From positions 248,001 through 312,000 of the forward strand of contig NZ_BSVC01000006.1 in the NCBI RefSeq assembly GCF_030269905.1: DNA of 64,000 nucleotides, given 5' to 3'. Positions 50,274 through 59,976 of this stretch are shown piece after piece. Positions within the stretch are counted from its first letter, which is position 1; every line of letters starts with the position of its first letter. The notes beneath the pieces were generated by a model that saw only the letters and a list, made by a program, of their open reading frames with translations, was not told where the DNA came from and ran no database searches. The stretch comes from Pelosinus sp. IPA-1. Lineage in GTDB: Bacteria; Bacillota; Negativicutes; DSM-13327. Both the position numbers and the translations under genes were made by a program.

Positions 50274-51743
50274 ATGGAGAGAAAAACAATATCAGATACT
50301 GGATGGAACTTAGATAGCAGTTATGCCTGTTTGCCGGATATGTTTTTTACTAGATTAGCCCCAACCGCTGTACGTTCACCGCAATTGGTTATTTTCAATT
50401 ATCCGTTAGCTGCGTCACTAGGGTTGAATACCGAGGCGCTGCAAAGTGAAGATGGCATAGCGGTATTTGCTGGTAACCAGATTCCAGAAGGTGCTTCGCC
50501 TCTGGCTCAAGCTTATGCAGGTCATCAATTCGGAAATTTTGCTTTGTTAGGGGATGGGCGGGCTCTGCTGCTTGGCGAGCAGATTAATCCTCAAGGTCAG
50601 CGGGTTGATATTCAGCTCAAGGGCTCAGGAAGAACGCCATATTCCCGCCGAGGCGACGGTCGAGCGGCACTTGGTCCAATGCTGCGTGAATACATCATCA
50701 GCGAAGCAATGCATGGTCTTGGTATTCCTACTACCCGCAGCCTAGCGGTGGTGACAACAGGTGAGACTTTAATCCGCGAAACCTATCAGCCAGGTGCAAT
50801 TCTAACCCGTGTGGCTGCTAGTCATCTGCGCGTTGGCACCTTTCAGTATGCTTCAAACTGGGGCACTATTGAGGAGCTCCGGATCCTAGCTGATTATACA
50901 TTACAACGACATTTTTCAAACGTTGACATTGCTCCGAACCGCTATTTGTCTTTGCTTCAAGAAGTGATCAAGCGGCAGGCCGTATTGATTGCCAAATGGC
51001 AACTGGTTGGCTTTATTCACGGGGTGATGAATACGGACAACATGACCCTTAGTGGCGAAACTATAGATTATGGTCCTTGTGCCTTCATGGATATCTATGA
51101 ACCAGCAACGGTATTCAGTTCTATTGATATACAAGGTCGCTATGCTTATGGCAATCAGCCGCATATTGCTGCATGGAATCTCGCGCGATTTGCTGAAACC
51201 TTATTGCCATTGTTGCATGACAATCAGGAGCAGGCTGTCAAGTTAGCCCAGGATGCAATTTCAGATTTTACTGAGTTGTATCAATCTAATTGGCTTGCGG
51301 GAATGAGAGCCAAACTGGGAATATTTAATGAAGAAGAACAGGATAAAAATCTTATTGAAGACCTTCTCGGTATGATGAAGAAGTATGGTGCGGACTATAC
51401 CAATACCTTCCGCGCATTAACTTTTGATACGCGGCCTGATATGGAACTGTTTGGCACCACAGAGTTTGCTCAATGGCATGAGTTATGGCAGGCGAGGCTA
51501 GGCAGACAGCAGGAAGTAGAATCCTCCTCGCATCAGTTGATGCAAAACAGCAATCCAGCAATAATCCCTCGCAATCACCGAGTAGAAGCCGCGCTAGAAG
51601 CCGCGGTGCAAGGAGACTACAGTGTAATGGAGCGGCTTCTTGATGTTCTGGCAAGCCCTTACGCATATTCCCCCGAACAGGCTGAGTACTCTACACTGCC
51701 AGCGCTATCAACCCATCCTTACCGAACTTTTTGCGGTACCTGA
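50274..51743 (+). CDS. selO: Protein adenylyltransferase SelO (YdiU)
   Basis: 489 residues, full length. YdiU/SelO fold: [79 protein letters not shown] (the catalytic Asp and metal ligands lie in the last). The kinase-like enzyme transfers AMP to Ser, Thr or Tyr in redox control. The C-terminal TFCGT holds the Cys that is selenocysteine in animals. AAGGAGATACG precedes the start. Confidence 0.93.
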   Translation: MERKTISDTGWNLDSSYACLPDMFFTRLAPTAVRSPQLVIFNYPLAASLGLNTEALQSEDGIAVFAGNQIPEGASPLAQAYAGHQFGNFALLGDGRALLLGEQINPQGQRVDIQLKGSGRTPYSRRGDGRAALGPMLREYIISEAMHGLGIPTTRSLAVVTTGETLIRETYQPGAILTRVAASHLRVGTFQYASNWGTIEELRILADYTLQRHFSNVDIAPNRYLSLLQEVIKRQAVLIAKWQLVGFIHGVMNTDNMTLSGETIDYGPCAFMDIYEPATVFSSIDIQGRYAYGNQPHIAAWNLARFAETLLPLLHDNQEQAVKLAQDAISDFTELYQSNWLAGMRAKLGIFNEEEQDKNLIEDLLGMMKKYGADYTNTFRALTFDTRPDMELFGTTEFAQWHELWQARLGRQQEVESSSHQLMQNSNPAIIPRNHRVEAALEAAVQGDYSVMERLLDVLASPYAYSPEQAEYSTLPALSTHPYRTFCGT

Positions 51744-51794
51744 CGCAGAAGTAAAGGGAAGATGGTAGAGAGAGAGTACCATGGCGGAATTCAA

Positions 51795-51835
51795 AAAAAG
51801 CCACTACTGGTCATTACGACTGGTAGTGGCCCTTT
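51795..51835 (+). terminator. Terminator of selO
   Basis: GCCACTAC with an inner TGGTC/GACTGG, and GTAGTGGC, then CCTTTT. Confidence 0.75.
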
Positions 51836-51836
51836 T

Positions 51837-51868
51837 ACGTTTTAAAAGCGGCACTGCTTTTAAAACGT
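51837..51868. repeat. Perfect 13-bp inverted repeat
   Basis: ACGTTTTAAAAGC and GCTTTTAAAACGT over GGCACT, directly after the selO terminator. Could be a second terminator or a protein site. Confidence 0.65.
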
Positions 51869-51916
51869 CCCTGGAGGCCGCTATAAAACATATTATAGTA
51901 GTTACCGTTTTTTACT

Positions 51917-52072
51917 TTAGGTATTTGGGTGATTGGGCTGATCTATACTAGCAATATAGGCAGCATTTTTTATATCCTGTTGTTTGTCTTTGGTTGATCG
52001 TTGTTGTTGCGAGTTATTGGCTTGTTGCGAGTTACTGGCTTGCTGCGAGTTACTAGCTTGTTCTTGTGTCAT
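51917..52072 (-). CDS. 51-residue Gln/Asn/Ser-rich protein with tandem repeat
   Basis: ATG at 52072 has a perfect AGGAGGTGATC site. The N-terminal half has three six-residue repeats (AS/N-NSQQ), encoded by 18-base tandem repeats; a short charged helix follows (RSTKDKQQDIKNAAYIASID). The composition resembles gamma-type small spore proteins, but there is no clear match. Confidence 0.6.
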   Translation of the reverse strand: MTQEQASNSQQASNSQQANNSQQQRSTKDKQQDIKNAAYIASIDQPNHPNT

Positions 52073-52136
52073 GTGATCACCTCCTGACCATATTATTTAC
52101 GCATAGTGATTGAGCTATGCAATTGGTATTGGATAT

Positions 52137-52170
52137 ACGTCGTACCTTAATTGGTAGGGCGGTGTTTTTT
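52137..52170 (+). terminator. Hairpin of the shared family
   Basis: ACGTCGTACC-TTAATT-GGTAGGGCGGTGT then six T. It follows no plus-strand gene that I can see. Confidence 0.6.
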
Positions 52171-52257
52171 ATTTTGAAGATTGTGTTATAAAAAATGATA
52201 AATAAAGTATGTATATAGTAAGACTGTTCAAAAACATACATAATTGGAGGGGGAGAA

Positions 52258-52356
52258 ATGTGGTTCGATGGGCCTGATGTGCTTGAAGTAGGAGTTATTT
52301 TAATTGTAATAGCTGTTATATGTATCTTTTGGCTAAAACATTCGGATCGTGCTTAA
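52258..52356 (+). CDS. 32-residue single-helix membrane peptide
   Basis: ATG 52258 with GGAGGGGGAG upstream. Acidic start (WFDGPDVLE), one membrane helix (VGVILIVIAVICIFWL) and a basic-acidic end. It may be a small membrane protein or a toxin-like peptide. A terminator follows. Confidence 0.55.
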   Translation: MWFDGPDVLEVGVILIVIAVICIFWLKHSDRA

Positions 52357-52367
52357 AAGCATCGCAA

Positions 52368-52413
52368 CTACAGGCACTGCAAGGCTTTTGTGAACCTTGT
52401 AGTGTTTTTAGTT
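52368..52413 (+). terminator. Terminator
   Basis: ACTACAGG ... CCTTGTAGT with an inner GCAAGG/CCTTG option, then GTTTTTA. Confidence 0.65.
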
Positions 52414-52591
52414 TCAAGTAGTTAGAAGCCCGACTTAAAGTTGATTAATCAACTATTATTAATTCATAGGTAATTATAATTAGTACAACCCAAGGAAAAT
52501 AATGCGAAGCATTGGATAATAAAGTACAGGCAGTCGTTAAATCCATTATAAAAATCTCCTCTAAAAATAAAATAGAGTTTAACTATACCAA

Positions 52592-52632
52592 CAATTAGAA
52601 TAAATGTAAAGTATTTACATTTATTCTAATTG
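52592..52632. promoter_or_regulatory. Perfect 19-bp inverted repeat upstream of AraC-type gene
   Basis: CAATTAGAATAAATGTAAA, a 3-base spacer GTA, and the exact complement. The 41-bp element lies ~145 bases before the start codon. Such perfect arms with a small spacer suggest a strong dimer site or a cruciform; no T run follows, so it is not a usual terminator. Confidence 0.75.
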
Positions 52633-52775
52633 AATATTTAAAAGAAAATGGAAATTAATAATGTATTTCTTTGGAAAATAGAAGGTGAATTAAAGTGTAA
52701 TAAAGAAGAGGACGAATATGGAATAGAAAGTATGATATAAGTGCAGCTTGTCATGCATGAGATAAGAGGCTGAGT

Positions 52776-53585
52776 ATGAAATTATGCAATTTGAAACCAA
52801 ATCGACACTTACAACCATATGTTAGTCGTTATTGGTTGTGGGAGAATGAACCGAATTTACCTCAAATTATGCCCGGTACAGGAACTGAATTAATGTTTCA
52901 TTATTATGAACCATTCGCTGGTAGAAATCAGAAGAATGAAATTTTTGTAGCGCCTAATTGTCATATTATATCTCCGCGTTATGGGTGTTATCATATAAAT
53001 CCAGCAAGGTATAGCGGTTTTATTTCTGTGAGGTTTCGTGCAGGTGCTTTTCGCCACTTTTCTAGAGAATCAGGTAATGATTTAATAGACCGCTTTATTG
53101 ATATTAATGAAATATGGGGAAAAAAAGGGCAAGAATTTGGACAACGGGTACTAGATGCAAAAAGTCTCCAGGAAAGGATTATTATAATCGAATATTTTCT
53201 TATGAGGTTCCTCGAAATGTATCGTCGTCCAAATTCATGGTTAGATGCAGCGGTAAAAAAGGTGTTTTATGGCTGCAGTGATGTAGTACTGAAAGAAATA
53301 AGTAGTGAATTATTTATTAGTGATAGGCAACTTCAAAGAAAATTTAGGGAAGCAGTTGGTGTTAGTCCGAAAACTTTTCAACGAAATTGTCGTTTTGAAA
53401 CGGTATTAAAGCATTTACTACTTAACAAAGAAACAGATTATCTAACGAGTGCACTGGAACACGGATATTATGATCAATCCCATTTTATTAAAGAGTTTAA
53501 GACGTATGTAGGAGAATATCCATCTTTATTTTTACACGAGGAAAACTTTATGTCGCATTTTTACAATAGAAAATTGTTTGATTGA
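52776..53585 (+). CDS. AraC-family transcriptional regulator
   Basis: 269 residues. The N-terminal sensor resembles DUF6597 (LQPYVSRYWLWENEP, GTGTELMFHY, FISVRFRAGAFRHF). The C-terminal AraC domain has LFISDRQLQRKFREAVGVSPKTFQR and QSHFIKEFKTYVGEYPS. It probably controls itself and the DUF6506 gene 90 bases later. The inducer is unknown. Confidence 0.88.
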   Translation: MKLCNLKPNRHLQPYVSRYWLWENEPNLPQIMPGTGTELMFHYYEPFAGRNQKNEIFVAPNCHIISPRYGCYHINPARYSGFISVRFRAGAFRHFSRESGNDLIDRFIDINEIWGKKGQEFGQRVLDAKSLQERIIIIEYFLMRFLEMYRRPNSWLDAAVKKVFYGCSDVVLKEISSELFISDRQLQRKFREAVGVSPKTFQRNCRFETVLKHLLLNKETDYLTSALEHGYYDQSHFIKEFKTYVGEYPSLFLHEENFMSHFYNRKLFD

Positions 53586-53678
53586 TATAGTATTAGGAAC
53601 GAGTGAGTTTAGGGTCGCGTATCCCAATGAAGGTTTTGCATCTTGTGCTCGCCATTTTTTTTATTAGGAGGAACTATT

Positions 53679-53981
53679 TTGAGTTTAAAAGCGGCATTTA
53701 TATTTATTGCTCCGGAGAATGATGAGAAAATTCATAATGCAATTATTAATGCTCCGGTTGTACAATTACATGTTGTAGGTGTGGAAAATTATCAGGAAGG
53801 TGAGCTAGTCGCTAGAAGAATGGTTGAACAAGGTATCGAAGCTATTGAACTCTGTGCAGGTTTCGGAATTGAGGGAGTTGCGAAGATTAAAGCAGCAGTA
53901 AAAGGAAAAGCAATAGTTGGTGTAGTAAGATTTGATAATCACCCAGGTTTTGAATTTAAAAGCGGTGATGATCTATTTTAG
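53679..53981 (+). CDS. DUF6506-family protein
   Basis: 100 residues from TTG 53679 (AGGAGGA upstream). KAAFIFIAPENDEKIHN, VGVENYQEGELVARRMVEQGIEAIELCAGFG and KGKAIVGVVRFDNHPG are the usual blocks of this family of small alpha/beta proteins, often placed next to AraC-type regulators. Function unknown. Confidence 0.8.
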   Translation: MSLKAAFIFIAPENDEKIHNAIINAPVVQLHVVGVENYQEGELVARRMVEQGIEAIELCAGFGIEGVAKIKAAVKGKAIVGVVRFDNHPGFEFKSGDDLF

Positions 53982-54088
53982 TGATTTAACCGACTATATA
54001 AGTTATATATTATGTATCTTAAATTTCAAGAATATAACATAATCCTGCAGGAATTTAACAATATTGAGCGAAAATCAATTAAAAGTAT

Positions 54089-54167
54089 ATAAATGGCAAA
54101 CCTTCTGAAAAGAAGGGACGCAAAGCTATGGGTCTAAGGACGATTAAGTCTATGATTGCCAGGTTGC
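54089..54167 (+). ncRNA. c-di-GMP-I riboswitch (GEMM-I)
   Basis: Sequence order fits GEMM-I: GGCAAACC, hairpin TTCT-GAAA-AGAA with a GNRA loop, GGGACGCAAAGC, TATGGGTCTAAGGACG, then GATTGCCAGGTTGC. The aptamer's 3' strand (GCCAGGTTGC) is also the 5' arm of the terminator hairpin, so ligand binding probably changes termination. It controls the polysaccharide operon downstream. Confidence 0.88.
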
Positions 54168-54198
54168 ATTTCTTGAAATGCAACCTGGCAATTTTTTT
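54157..54198 (+). terminator. Riboswitch expression platform (terminator)
   Basis: TTGCCAGGTTGCATTTC pairs perfectly with GAAATGCAACCTGGCAA over one to three bases, then seven T. It shares its 5' arm with the GEMM aptamer. Confidence 0.85.
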
Positions 54199-54350
54199 GT
54201 GTAAAAATTGATGTTTGTTGCCAGTTTTCATCAAAAGGAATTAACCTGTATAAGTACTGTAGCAAGCTTTCAGGTGAATGAAACGTATGTAATGGGACAA
54301 CCAGACGTGACTATGAAAAATACATCTTATCAGGACGGTGAGTTTTTTAA

Positions 54351-55844
54351 GTGAAAAAGGTTTTTATATTACTGTTTTCGGTTGCAACGATAGTCGGTAT
54401 ACCAATAAATGAGCACGGGGGAAACGTGGTATATGCTTCAAATGAAGTAAAAATCGAGGGTGGCAATAAACTTTCTGTAATACCAGGAAATACAGAAAAA
54501 TTTAAAGCTGAATTTGCATATGAAATGGCACAAATTACAGGTAAAATATTATCTACCCCAACTACTAATGTCGAAAACTTTAAAGTTGAGTTTGCGTATT
54601 CAATTGCTAGGGTCACAGCAAAAATAATGCCAATTTTGCCCAACGACCAGAAAAATGAATTCGCATATAAAATGGCACAAATCACAACAAAAATAATTAG
54701 TGACCCAAACCTAGATGTTGAAAAGGCTAAAGCTGATTTTGCATATGAAATTGCGCAAATAACAACGAGATTTATAACGAATCCAGATAAACTCACTACT
54801 GATAAAAACACAATGCTTACAATAACTAATGACTATGTTGATCCGAAAACAATGCTTAGGAATAATGCAGATATCGAACCTAAAACAGTAGTTCAGATGA
54901 ACAATACGGAAATTAAAGAAAAAGCAAAAAGTAATACAAATTATATCTCACCGGAAACGTATACAGGCCTTATAGATGATTTGAGTCATGTAGGTGACCG
55001 GAGCAGTCAATTGGACAACAAAGTAAAGATTGACGGAGAAATTCGTTATCATTACGCTTTGAATAGTGGTCCTGGGCAATTAGATCGGGATTCATCTGGA
55101 ATTCGTGCCCGTATTGGTTTTAATAGTGCAGTGAATCAGGATTGGCGTGCCTATGGTATGTTGGAAGGTCAAAAGAATGTAGTAAATTATAATAATGATT
55201 TCAAGCTTTCACATCTATATGTGGCGGGAAAAAGCGGCGAATCAATGGTGACAGCCGGTTCCTTTGGTTACCTTATGGCGGACGGTAATATTTATGATAG
55301 TGACTTTAAAGGCGTAAAAGTTGAGTTTGGAGATCCGATAAAATACACAGTAAGTTATGGCGAAACCGACTATACGAAAAGAACATTCATAGCAACTGCA
55401 CGGTATAACGATATTGATTACAATCTTGAAGTCGGTGCTCATCACTACCAAAAGGATGACGGCGATCACAGTCAAAACACAATCTGGACTCTTGGTGGAA
55501 ATTATAATTTCAGTAATTTTGGTTTAGGGGCCATGGCTTTGGGATCTACTTTGACAGACAGCAAAGGTTATGTGCTTAGTGCTACCTATGGAGAATTAAA
55601 AACATGGAGGCCGGGTACCTATGGAGTATTTGCCAAATATTATAACCAACCCCAGGGCACGTATATTGCTCATGGAATGAATGGCATAGGTAACTCTATG
55701 CAAGGATTTAAAGGCTATGGCTTAGGAATCAACTATACCTTGACAGAAAATGTTGTTACAGGTATCGAATATTATGGACTAAAAGACAAAATCAGTGGAG
55801 AACAAGGCGACACATGGTGGAGCCACTTAACTCATTATTTCTAA
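54351..55844 (+). CDS. Outer-membrane barrel with periplasmic helical repeats (probable polysaccharide exporter)
   Basis: 497 residues from GTG. A signal peptide (residues ~1-30) is followed by four ~30-residue repeats with the core FAYEMAQITGKI (residues ~50-150), a hydrophilic linker, then from ~205 a beta-barrel-like domain of alternating strands (KIDGEIRYHYALNSG; GIRARIGFNSAVNQDWRAYG) that ends WWSHLTHYF, a terminal Phe. This resembles an outer membrane porin with a helical periplasmic part, as in PgaA/BcsC/AlgK-AlgE. First gene after the c-di-GMP riboswitch. Role inferred from context. Confidence 0.75.
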   Translation: MKKVFILLFSVATIVGIPINEHGGNVVYASNEVKIEGGNKLSVIPGNTEKFKAEFAYEMAQITGKILSTPTTNVENFKVEFAYSIARVTAKIMPILPNDQKNEFAYKMAQITTKIISDPNLDVEKAKADFAYEIAQITTRFITNPDKLTTDKNTMLTITNDYVDPKTMLRNNADIEPKTVVQMNNTEIKEKAKSNTNYISPETYTGLIDDLSHVGDRSSQLDNKVKIDGEIRYHYALNSGPGQLDRDSSGIRARIGFNSAVNQDWRAYGMLEGQKNVVNYNNDFKLSHLYVAGKSGESMVTAGSFGYLMADGNIYDSDFKGVKVEFGDPIKYTVSYGETDYTKRTFIATARYNDIDYNLEVGAHHYQKDDGDHSQNTIWTLGGNYNFSNFGLGAMALGSTLTDSKGYVLSATYGELKTWRPGTYGVFAKYYNQPQGTYIAHGMNGIGNSMQGFKGYGLGINYTLTENVVTGIEYYGLKDKISGEQGDTWWSHLTHYF

Positions 55845-55872
55845 ATTAATAGGTAGGTGAAATGAGATAGGG

Positions 55873-57195
55873 ATGGAAATATTTGAAAGAATTCGAATGA
55901 AAAAAGATTTTTTGGCAGTTGTAGGACTTGGCTATGTAGGGCTACCTGTTGCTATTGCATTTGCTGAAAAAGTTAAAACTCTGGGATTTGATACCAATCA
56001 AGAAAAAATCAATGTCTACAAAAAGGGAATTGACCCTACTAAGGAAATTGGTGATGAGAAAATTCAAAGTACGGCATTGAATTTTACTACGGATCCAACT
56101 AGGTTAAGAGAAGCCAAGTTCATCATTGTTGCTGTTCCAACGCCTGTCAATGGAGATAAAACACCAGATTTGGCGCCGATTGTTAATGCTAGTAAAATAG
56201 TAGGGCAAAATTTATCAAAAGACAGTATTGTTGTTTTTGAATCTACAGTATATCCGGGCGTTACAGAAGACGTTTGTGTACCTATTTTAGAGAAAGAATC
56301 AAATCTGGTATGCGGAAAAGATTTCAAGATTGGTTATTCTCCGGAAAGAATTAATCCTGGAGATCGAGTACATAAACTTGAAAATATTCAGAAGATCGTA
56401 TCTGGTATGGATGAAGAAACTGTAGAAAATATTGCGGCTGCCTATGAGTTGATTATACAGGCAGGTGTTTATAAAGCACCCAGCATTAAAGTTGCGGAAG
56501 CAACAAAGTTGGTTGAAAATGCCCAAAGAGATATTAATATTGCTTTTATGAATGAATTGGCAATGGCATTTAATCGAATGGGCATTAATACCAAAGAGGT
56601 TATCGATGCTATGAATACCAAATGGAATGCTTTAGGTTTTTATCCAGGATTGGTAGGCGGACATTGTATCGGTGTCGATCCGTATTATTTCATCTATCAA
56701 GCAGAAGTGCTAGGTTATCATTCCCAAATTATTGCGGCCGGTAGGAAAGTTAATGATAATATGGGTCTTTTTGTAACTGACAACGTAATAAAGAAAATGA
56801 TTCAATCTGATATCAATGTCAAGAAATCGAATGTTTATATTATGGGGATTACCTTCAAAGAAAATTGTCCGGATATGCGCAATTCAAAAGCCGTTGATGT
56901 TTTTAAATACCTTGCTTCATATGGAATCAAGGTAAAGGTAGTAGACCCGGTCGCAGATAAGGCTGAGTTCAAGAAAGAATTCAATATGGAACTTGTAGAT
57001 ATAAAGGATGTTCGAAATGCTGATTGTCTGGTGTTCTTAGTAGCACATCAGCAATTTAAAGACTTACAGATAGAAGACTTAGAAAGTATGTTAAAGCAAC
57101 AAAAGCAACAAACAAAGCATGTAATTATTGATATCAAGAATATATTTGATAAAAAGAACATAGAAGAGAAGGGCTACTCTTATTGGAGTCTTTAA
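55873..57195 (+). CDS. UDP-N-acetylhexosamine 6-dehydrogenase (WbpO/TviB type)
   Basis: 440 residues, or 428 from the ATG at 55909. NAD-binding AVVGLGYVGLPVAIAFAEK; central ENAQRDINIAFMNELA; active-site GLVGGHCIGVDPYYF with catalytic Cys; C-terminal ITFKENCPDMRNSKAVDV. These details match UDP-GlcNAc/UDP-GalNAc 6-dehydrogenases more than UDP-glucose enzymes. It would make a UDP-HexNAc uronic acid precursor for the GT2 synthase. Precise sugar is inferred. Confidence 0.85.
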   Translation: MEIFERIRMKKDFLAVVGLGYVGLPVAIAFAEKVKTLGFDTNQEKINVYKKGIDPTKEIGDEKIQSTALNFTTDPTRLREAKFIIVAVPTPVNGDKTPDLAPIVNASKIVGQNLSKDSIVVFESTVYPGVTEDVCVPILEKESNLVCGKDFKIGYSPERINPGDRVHKLENIQKIVSGMDEETVENIAAAYELIIQAGVYKAPSIKVAEATKLVENAQRDINIAFMNELAMAFNRMGINTKEVIDAMNTKWNALGFYPGLVGGHCIGVDPYYFIYQAEVLGYHSQIIAAGRKVNDNMGLFVTDNVIKKMIQSDINVKKSNVYIMGITFKENCPDMRNSKAVDVFKYLASYGIKVKVVDPVADKAEFKKEFNMELVDIKDVRNADCLVFLVAHQQFKDLQIEDLESMLKQQKQQTKHVIIDIKNIFDKKNIEEKGYSYWSL

Positions 57196-57214
57196 TGATA
57201 AGGGGATGATATAC

Positions 57215-59887
57215 GTGAAAAATAAGAAAATTGTATCATCACTGGTTCTGCTTATAGGTATTTGTCTAATGGGGGTGCTTTTCTCCAAAGACTTCTTTAC
57301 AACGCAGACAGCCGGCGACTATCGCAATATTACCGATTTAGAAAATTCCTATAATGCCGATGCAGAAGCTGCACAAGCTTTAGCGCAGCTTAAAACAAGT
57401 CAGGAGAAAGCAACGGTTATTACACATAGCAATAGTGGACAGCGCCATATTGCATTGACTTTTGATGGATTAACAGATCGCACAAGTGTACAACAAATTT
57501 TGGACTTATTAAAAAAATACAATGCAAAAGCGACTTTTTTCGTTGATGGGATGCAGACTGCCGAAGACCCTCAAACTGTTATAAACATTAAAAAAGAAGG
57601 ACAAAGAGTCGAAAATTATACACTCTTAGGCATGGTTAAAATGGAAAATCTACCTGTGGAAAGGGTAGTTAAAGATTTTTGTCGTGCGCAAAAAATTATT
57701 AAGGTGACCACCGATCAAGGGGCAAATCTTTTAAAATGCAATGAAACTAAATATACGGATCAATTGCTTCAAGTAGTGAAAGCCACTGGGTTTAACAGTG
57801 TTGTAAAAAGCGATGTTTTCTTAAATGTGAAACAAATAAACTCTCTTCCTACAGCAGACAATTTCGTTGGTAATATCAAACCGGGGAGTATCGTTTCTAT
57901 TAAACTAAAAGCTAACCCCGAGCCGGTTGTTAATGAACCAGGAAAAACAAACTTAAAACCAGCTATAGACAAACAGCCAGGTTTAAAGGTGTTGCCACAA
58001 TCAACAGACTTGGGAGAAAAAGAAATTATTGATGCGGTAGAAAAACTGTTAATTGCGCTGAATAAAGCAAATTATACTACAGTCTATGTGGAGGATTTCT
58101 CAATAACCAATTCTACCCTAAAACCAGTAAACACCACCCAATTGCAGAATCGCAATGAGGTTAAAGTAAATAACGCTTTTTCCTTTATGCCTAAAATCAC
58201 TGATTTTTTACGAGAACAGATCGTGGCTTTGTTTACCTGTCGGACAGCTTATGCAGCAGAGATTGTAGATAACAATGCTAAAGAAATTAAGATAGTTTCA
58301 ACCACAGAACCAGCTCTTTCCTATACATTCGGTGGATTGTCCAAAGAAGCAGTAGTGAATGACGTACTCGGAAGATTGAATAGCCTTGGCATTAAAGCAA
58401 CCTTCTTTGTAGCGGAAATAGAAATGAAAAAATATCCCGAAACACTACGGAGAATTATTGCAAACGGGCACGAAATTGGTGTTGCAATAAGACCAAAAGA
58501 GGGGGAAACAATCGAAGAAACTCGCAATACTATTATACGTTCCCGTAATATCTTGCAAGAACAGTTTGGTGTGAAAACCAATTTGGTTAAACAACCATGG
58601 GGTGCCGTATTAGATAACACAAAAGAAGCTGTTTTTAGCTTAGAATGCAAATTAATTGGTCAGTCAATCAATGTTGTGCAAAGCAAACATAAAGATTATA
58701 CCTCCGCAGATCAGGTTATGGTAGAAATTTTCGGTAAATCTATATTTTCATTAGCCCGCGGACAGATCATACATTTTAGAATGGATTACTATACCAATGA
58801 TCGATTGGTTGGTGATTTGATGGAAACAATTAAACAACGCAAAGTGGATAACATTGCCTATGCAACATCTTATGATAATCCTGCAAATAATCCTGCAAAT
58901 TATTCTCAGTATATGATTAAACCAGTCGGAGAAATTCTTAGTAATACAAAATTTACTTATCAATACCCAGTCGATCCGAAAAACATTCCAGTACGATTAA
59001 GAAATGATGTTCATAGGTTAACGATTGATCAACACAATTTCCTTGACGAAGTTTCCAAACGCTATATCGGCAACGAGGATGTTACTTATGAAGATCGTAT
59101 GCTCGGTTTTTCAAAAATGGAAACTCGTCATCTTGATAAGAGTGGTTTAATACAAACAGAAGATAATGTTATTTTCTTAACCTTCGATGACTGGGGGACG
59201 GATGCGGCAATTAATAAAATTTTATATGTCCTGCATAAGCATAATGTCCCAGGGACATTCTTTGTTCTTACAAATAATGTATTGAATAACCCGAATTTGC
59301 TTCGAACAATTGCCACGCAAGGTCATAATATCGGTAGTCATTCTGACAAACATAAGCCAATGGCAGTTCGTGATCCGAAAACAGGTAAGCAAGTCATAAC
59401 CCAGAATAAAGAAGAATATACGAAGGATCTTGCCACAGCATATCAAAAATTGCGAGATGTTACAGGTGATGTAACAATTAACGGCAAAACTGCCTTGACC
59501 AGATTCTTCCGTCCACCAACGCTGGCAATCAGCAAGATGGGGGCTGAAACATTGTTTGAAACCGGTTACGAGTATATTATTTCTGGTTCGTGTAGCACAT
59601 ACGATTATAAGGCCCAGAGTATTCCTGAGCTTGTAGAAACTATCAAAGAAGGAGTATATGCAAAAAATGGTAGTGTGAAAAAGGGTGCTATTTTAACTAT
59701 GCATATGGGGGACAGCTGTATCTACACTCCAACAGCGTTAGATATATTACTGACTGCAAATGAAGGAAAATCTGATACTGATCCTTCCAAGTTTAAAGTT
59801 GGCAGGCTATCTGACTATTTAATTGATGGCTATTCGCAAATAAATCGAAAAAAGTCACTGAAATTAACTAGCCATGATAAGGATTAA
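57215..59887 (+). CDS. Protein with three NodB-like deacetylase modules
   Basis: 890 residues from GTG 57215 (AAGGGG 9 bases upstream). A membrane anchor at residues 5-24. NodB-like modules start near residues 78, 365 and 650. Modules 1 and 2 have degenerate first motifs (TFDG, TFGG) and lack H-x3-H, so are likely inactive. Module 3 is complete: LTFDDWG, GHNIGSHSDKH, RFFRPPT. It probably removes N-acetyl groups from the polymer in the periplasm. Confidence 0.85.
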   Translation: MKNKKIVSSLVLLIGICLMGVLFSKDFFTTQTAGDYRNITDLENSYNADAEAAQALAQLKTSQEKATVITHSNSGQRHIALTFDGLTDRTSVQQILDLLKKYNAKATFFVDGMQTAEDPQTVINIKKEGQRVENYTLLGMVKMENLPVERVVKDFCRAQKIIKVTTDQGANLLKCNETKYTDQLLQVVKATGFNSVVKSDVFLNVKQINSLPTADNFVGNIKPGSIVSIKLKANPEPVVNEPGKTNLKPAIDKQPGLKVLPQSTDLGEKEIIDAVEKLLIALNKANYTTVYVEDFSITNSTLKPVNTTQLQNRNEVKVNNAFSFMPKITDFLREQIVALFTCRTAYAAEIVDNNAKEIKIVSTTEPALSYTFGGLSKEAVVNDVLGRLNSLGIKATFFVAEIEMKKYPETLRRIIANGHEIGVAIRPKEGETIEETRNTIIRSRNILQEQFGVKTNLVKQPWGAVLDNTKEAVFSLECKLIGQSINVVQSKHKDYTSADQVMVEIFGKSIFSLARGQIIHFRMDYYTNDRLVGDLMETIKQRKVDNIAYATSYDNPANNPANYSQYMIKPVGEILSNTKFTYQYPVDPKNIPVRLRNDVHRLTIDQHNFLDEVSKRYIGNEDVTYEDRMLGFSKMETRHLDKSGLIQTEDNVIFLTFDDWGTDAAINKILYVLHKHNVPGTFFVLTNNVLNNPNLLRTIATQGHNIGSHSDKHKPMAVRDPKTGKQVITQNKEEYTKDLATAYQKLRDVTGDVTINGKTALTRFFRPPTLAISKMGAETLFETGYEYIISGSCSTYDYKAQSIPELVETIKEGVYAKNGSVKKGAILTMHMGDSCIYTPTALDILLTANEGKSDTDPSKFKVGRLSDYLIDGYSQINRKKSLKLTSHDKD

Positions 59888-59976
59888 AAAAAATCAGGAA
59901 AAGAAAATCTATGGTGAAATGGCGAGAGTGATTTATTTTATGCTGGTGCAGCGTGGAAATGGCAAGGAAGTGAACT

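Noticed and set aside
51700-51743. Truncation of SelO considered because the protein ends soon after a Pro-rich stretch
   Set aside because: 489 residues and the C-terminal TFCG motif are normal for the family.
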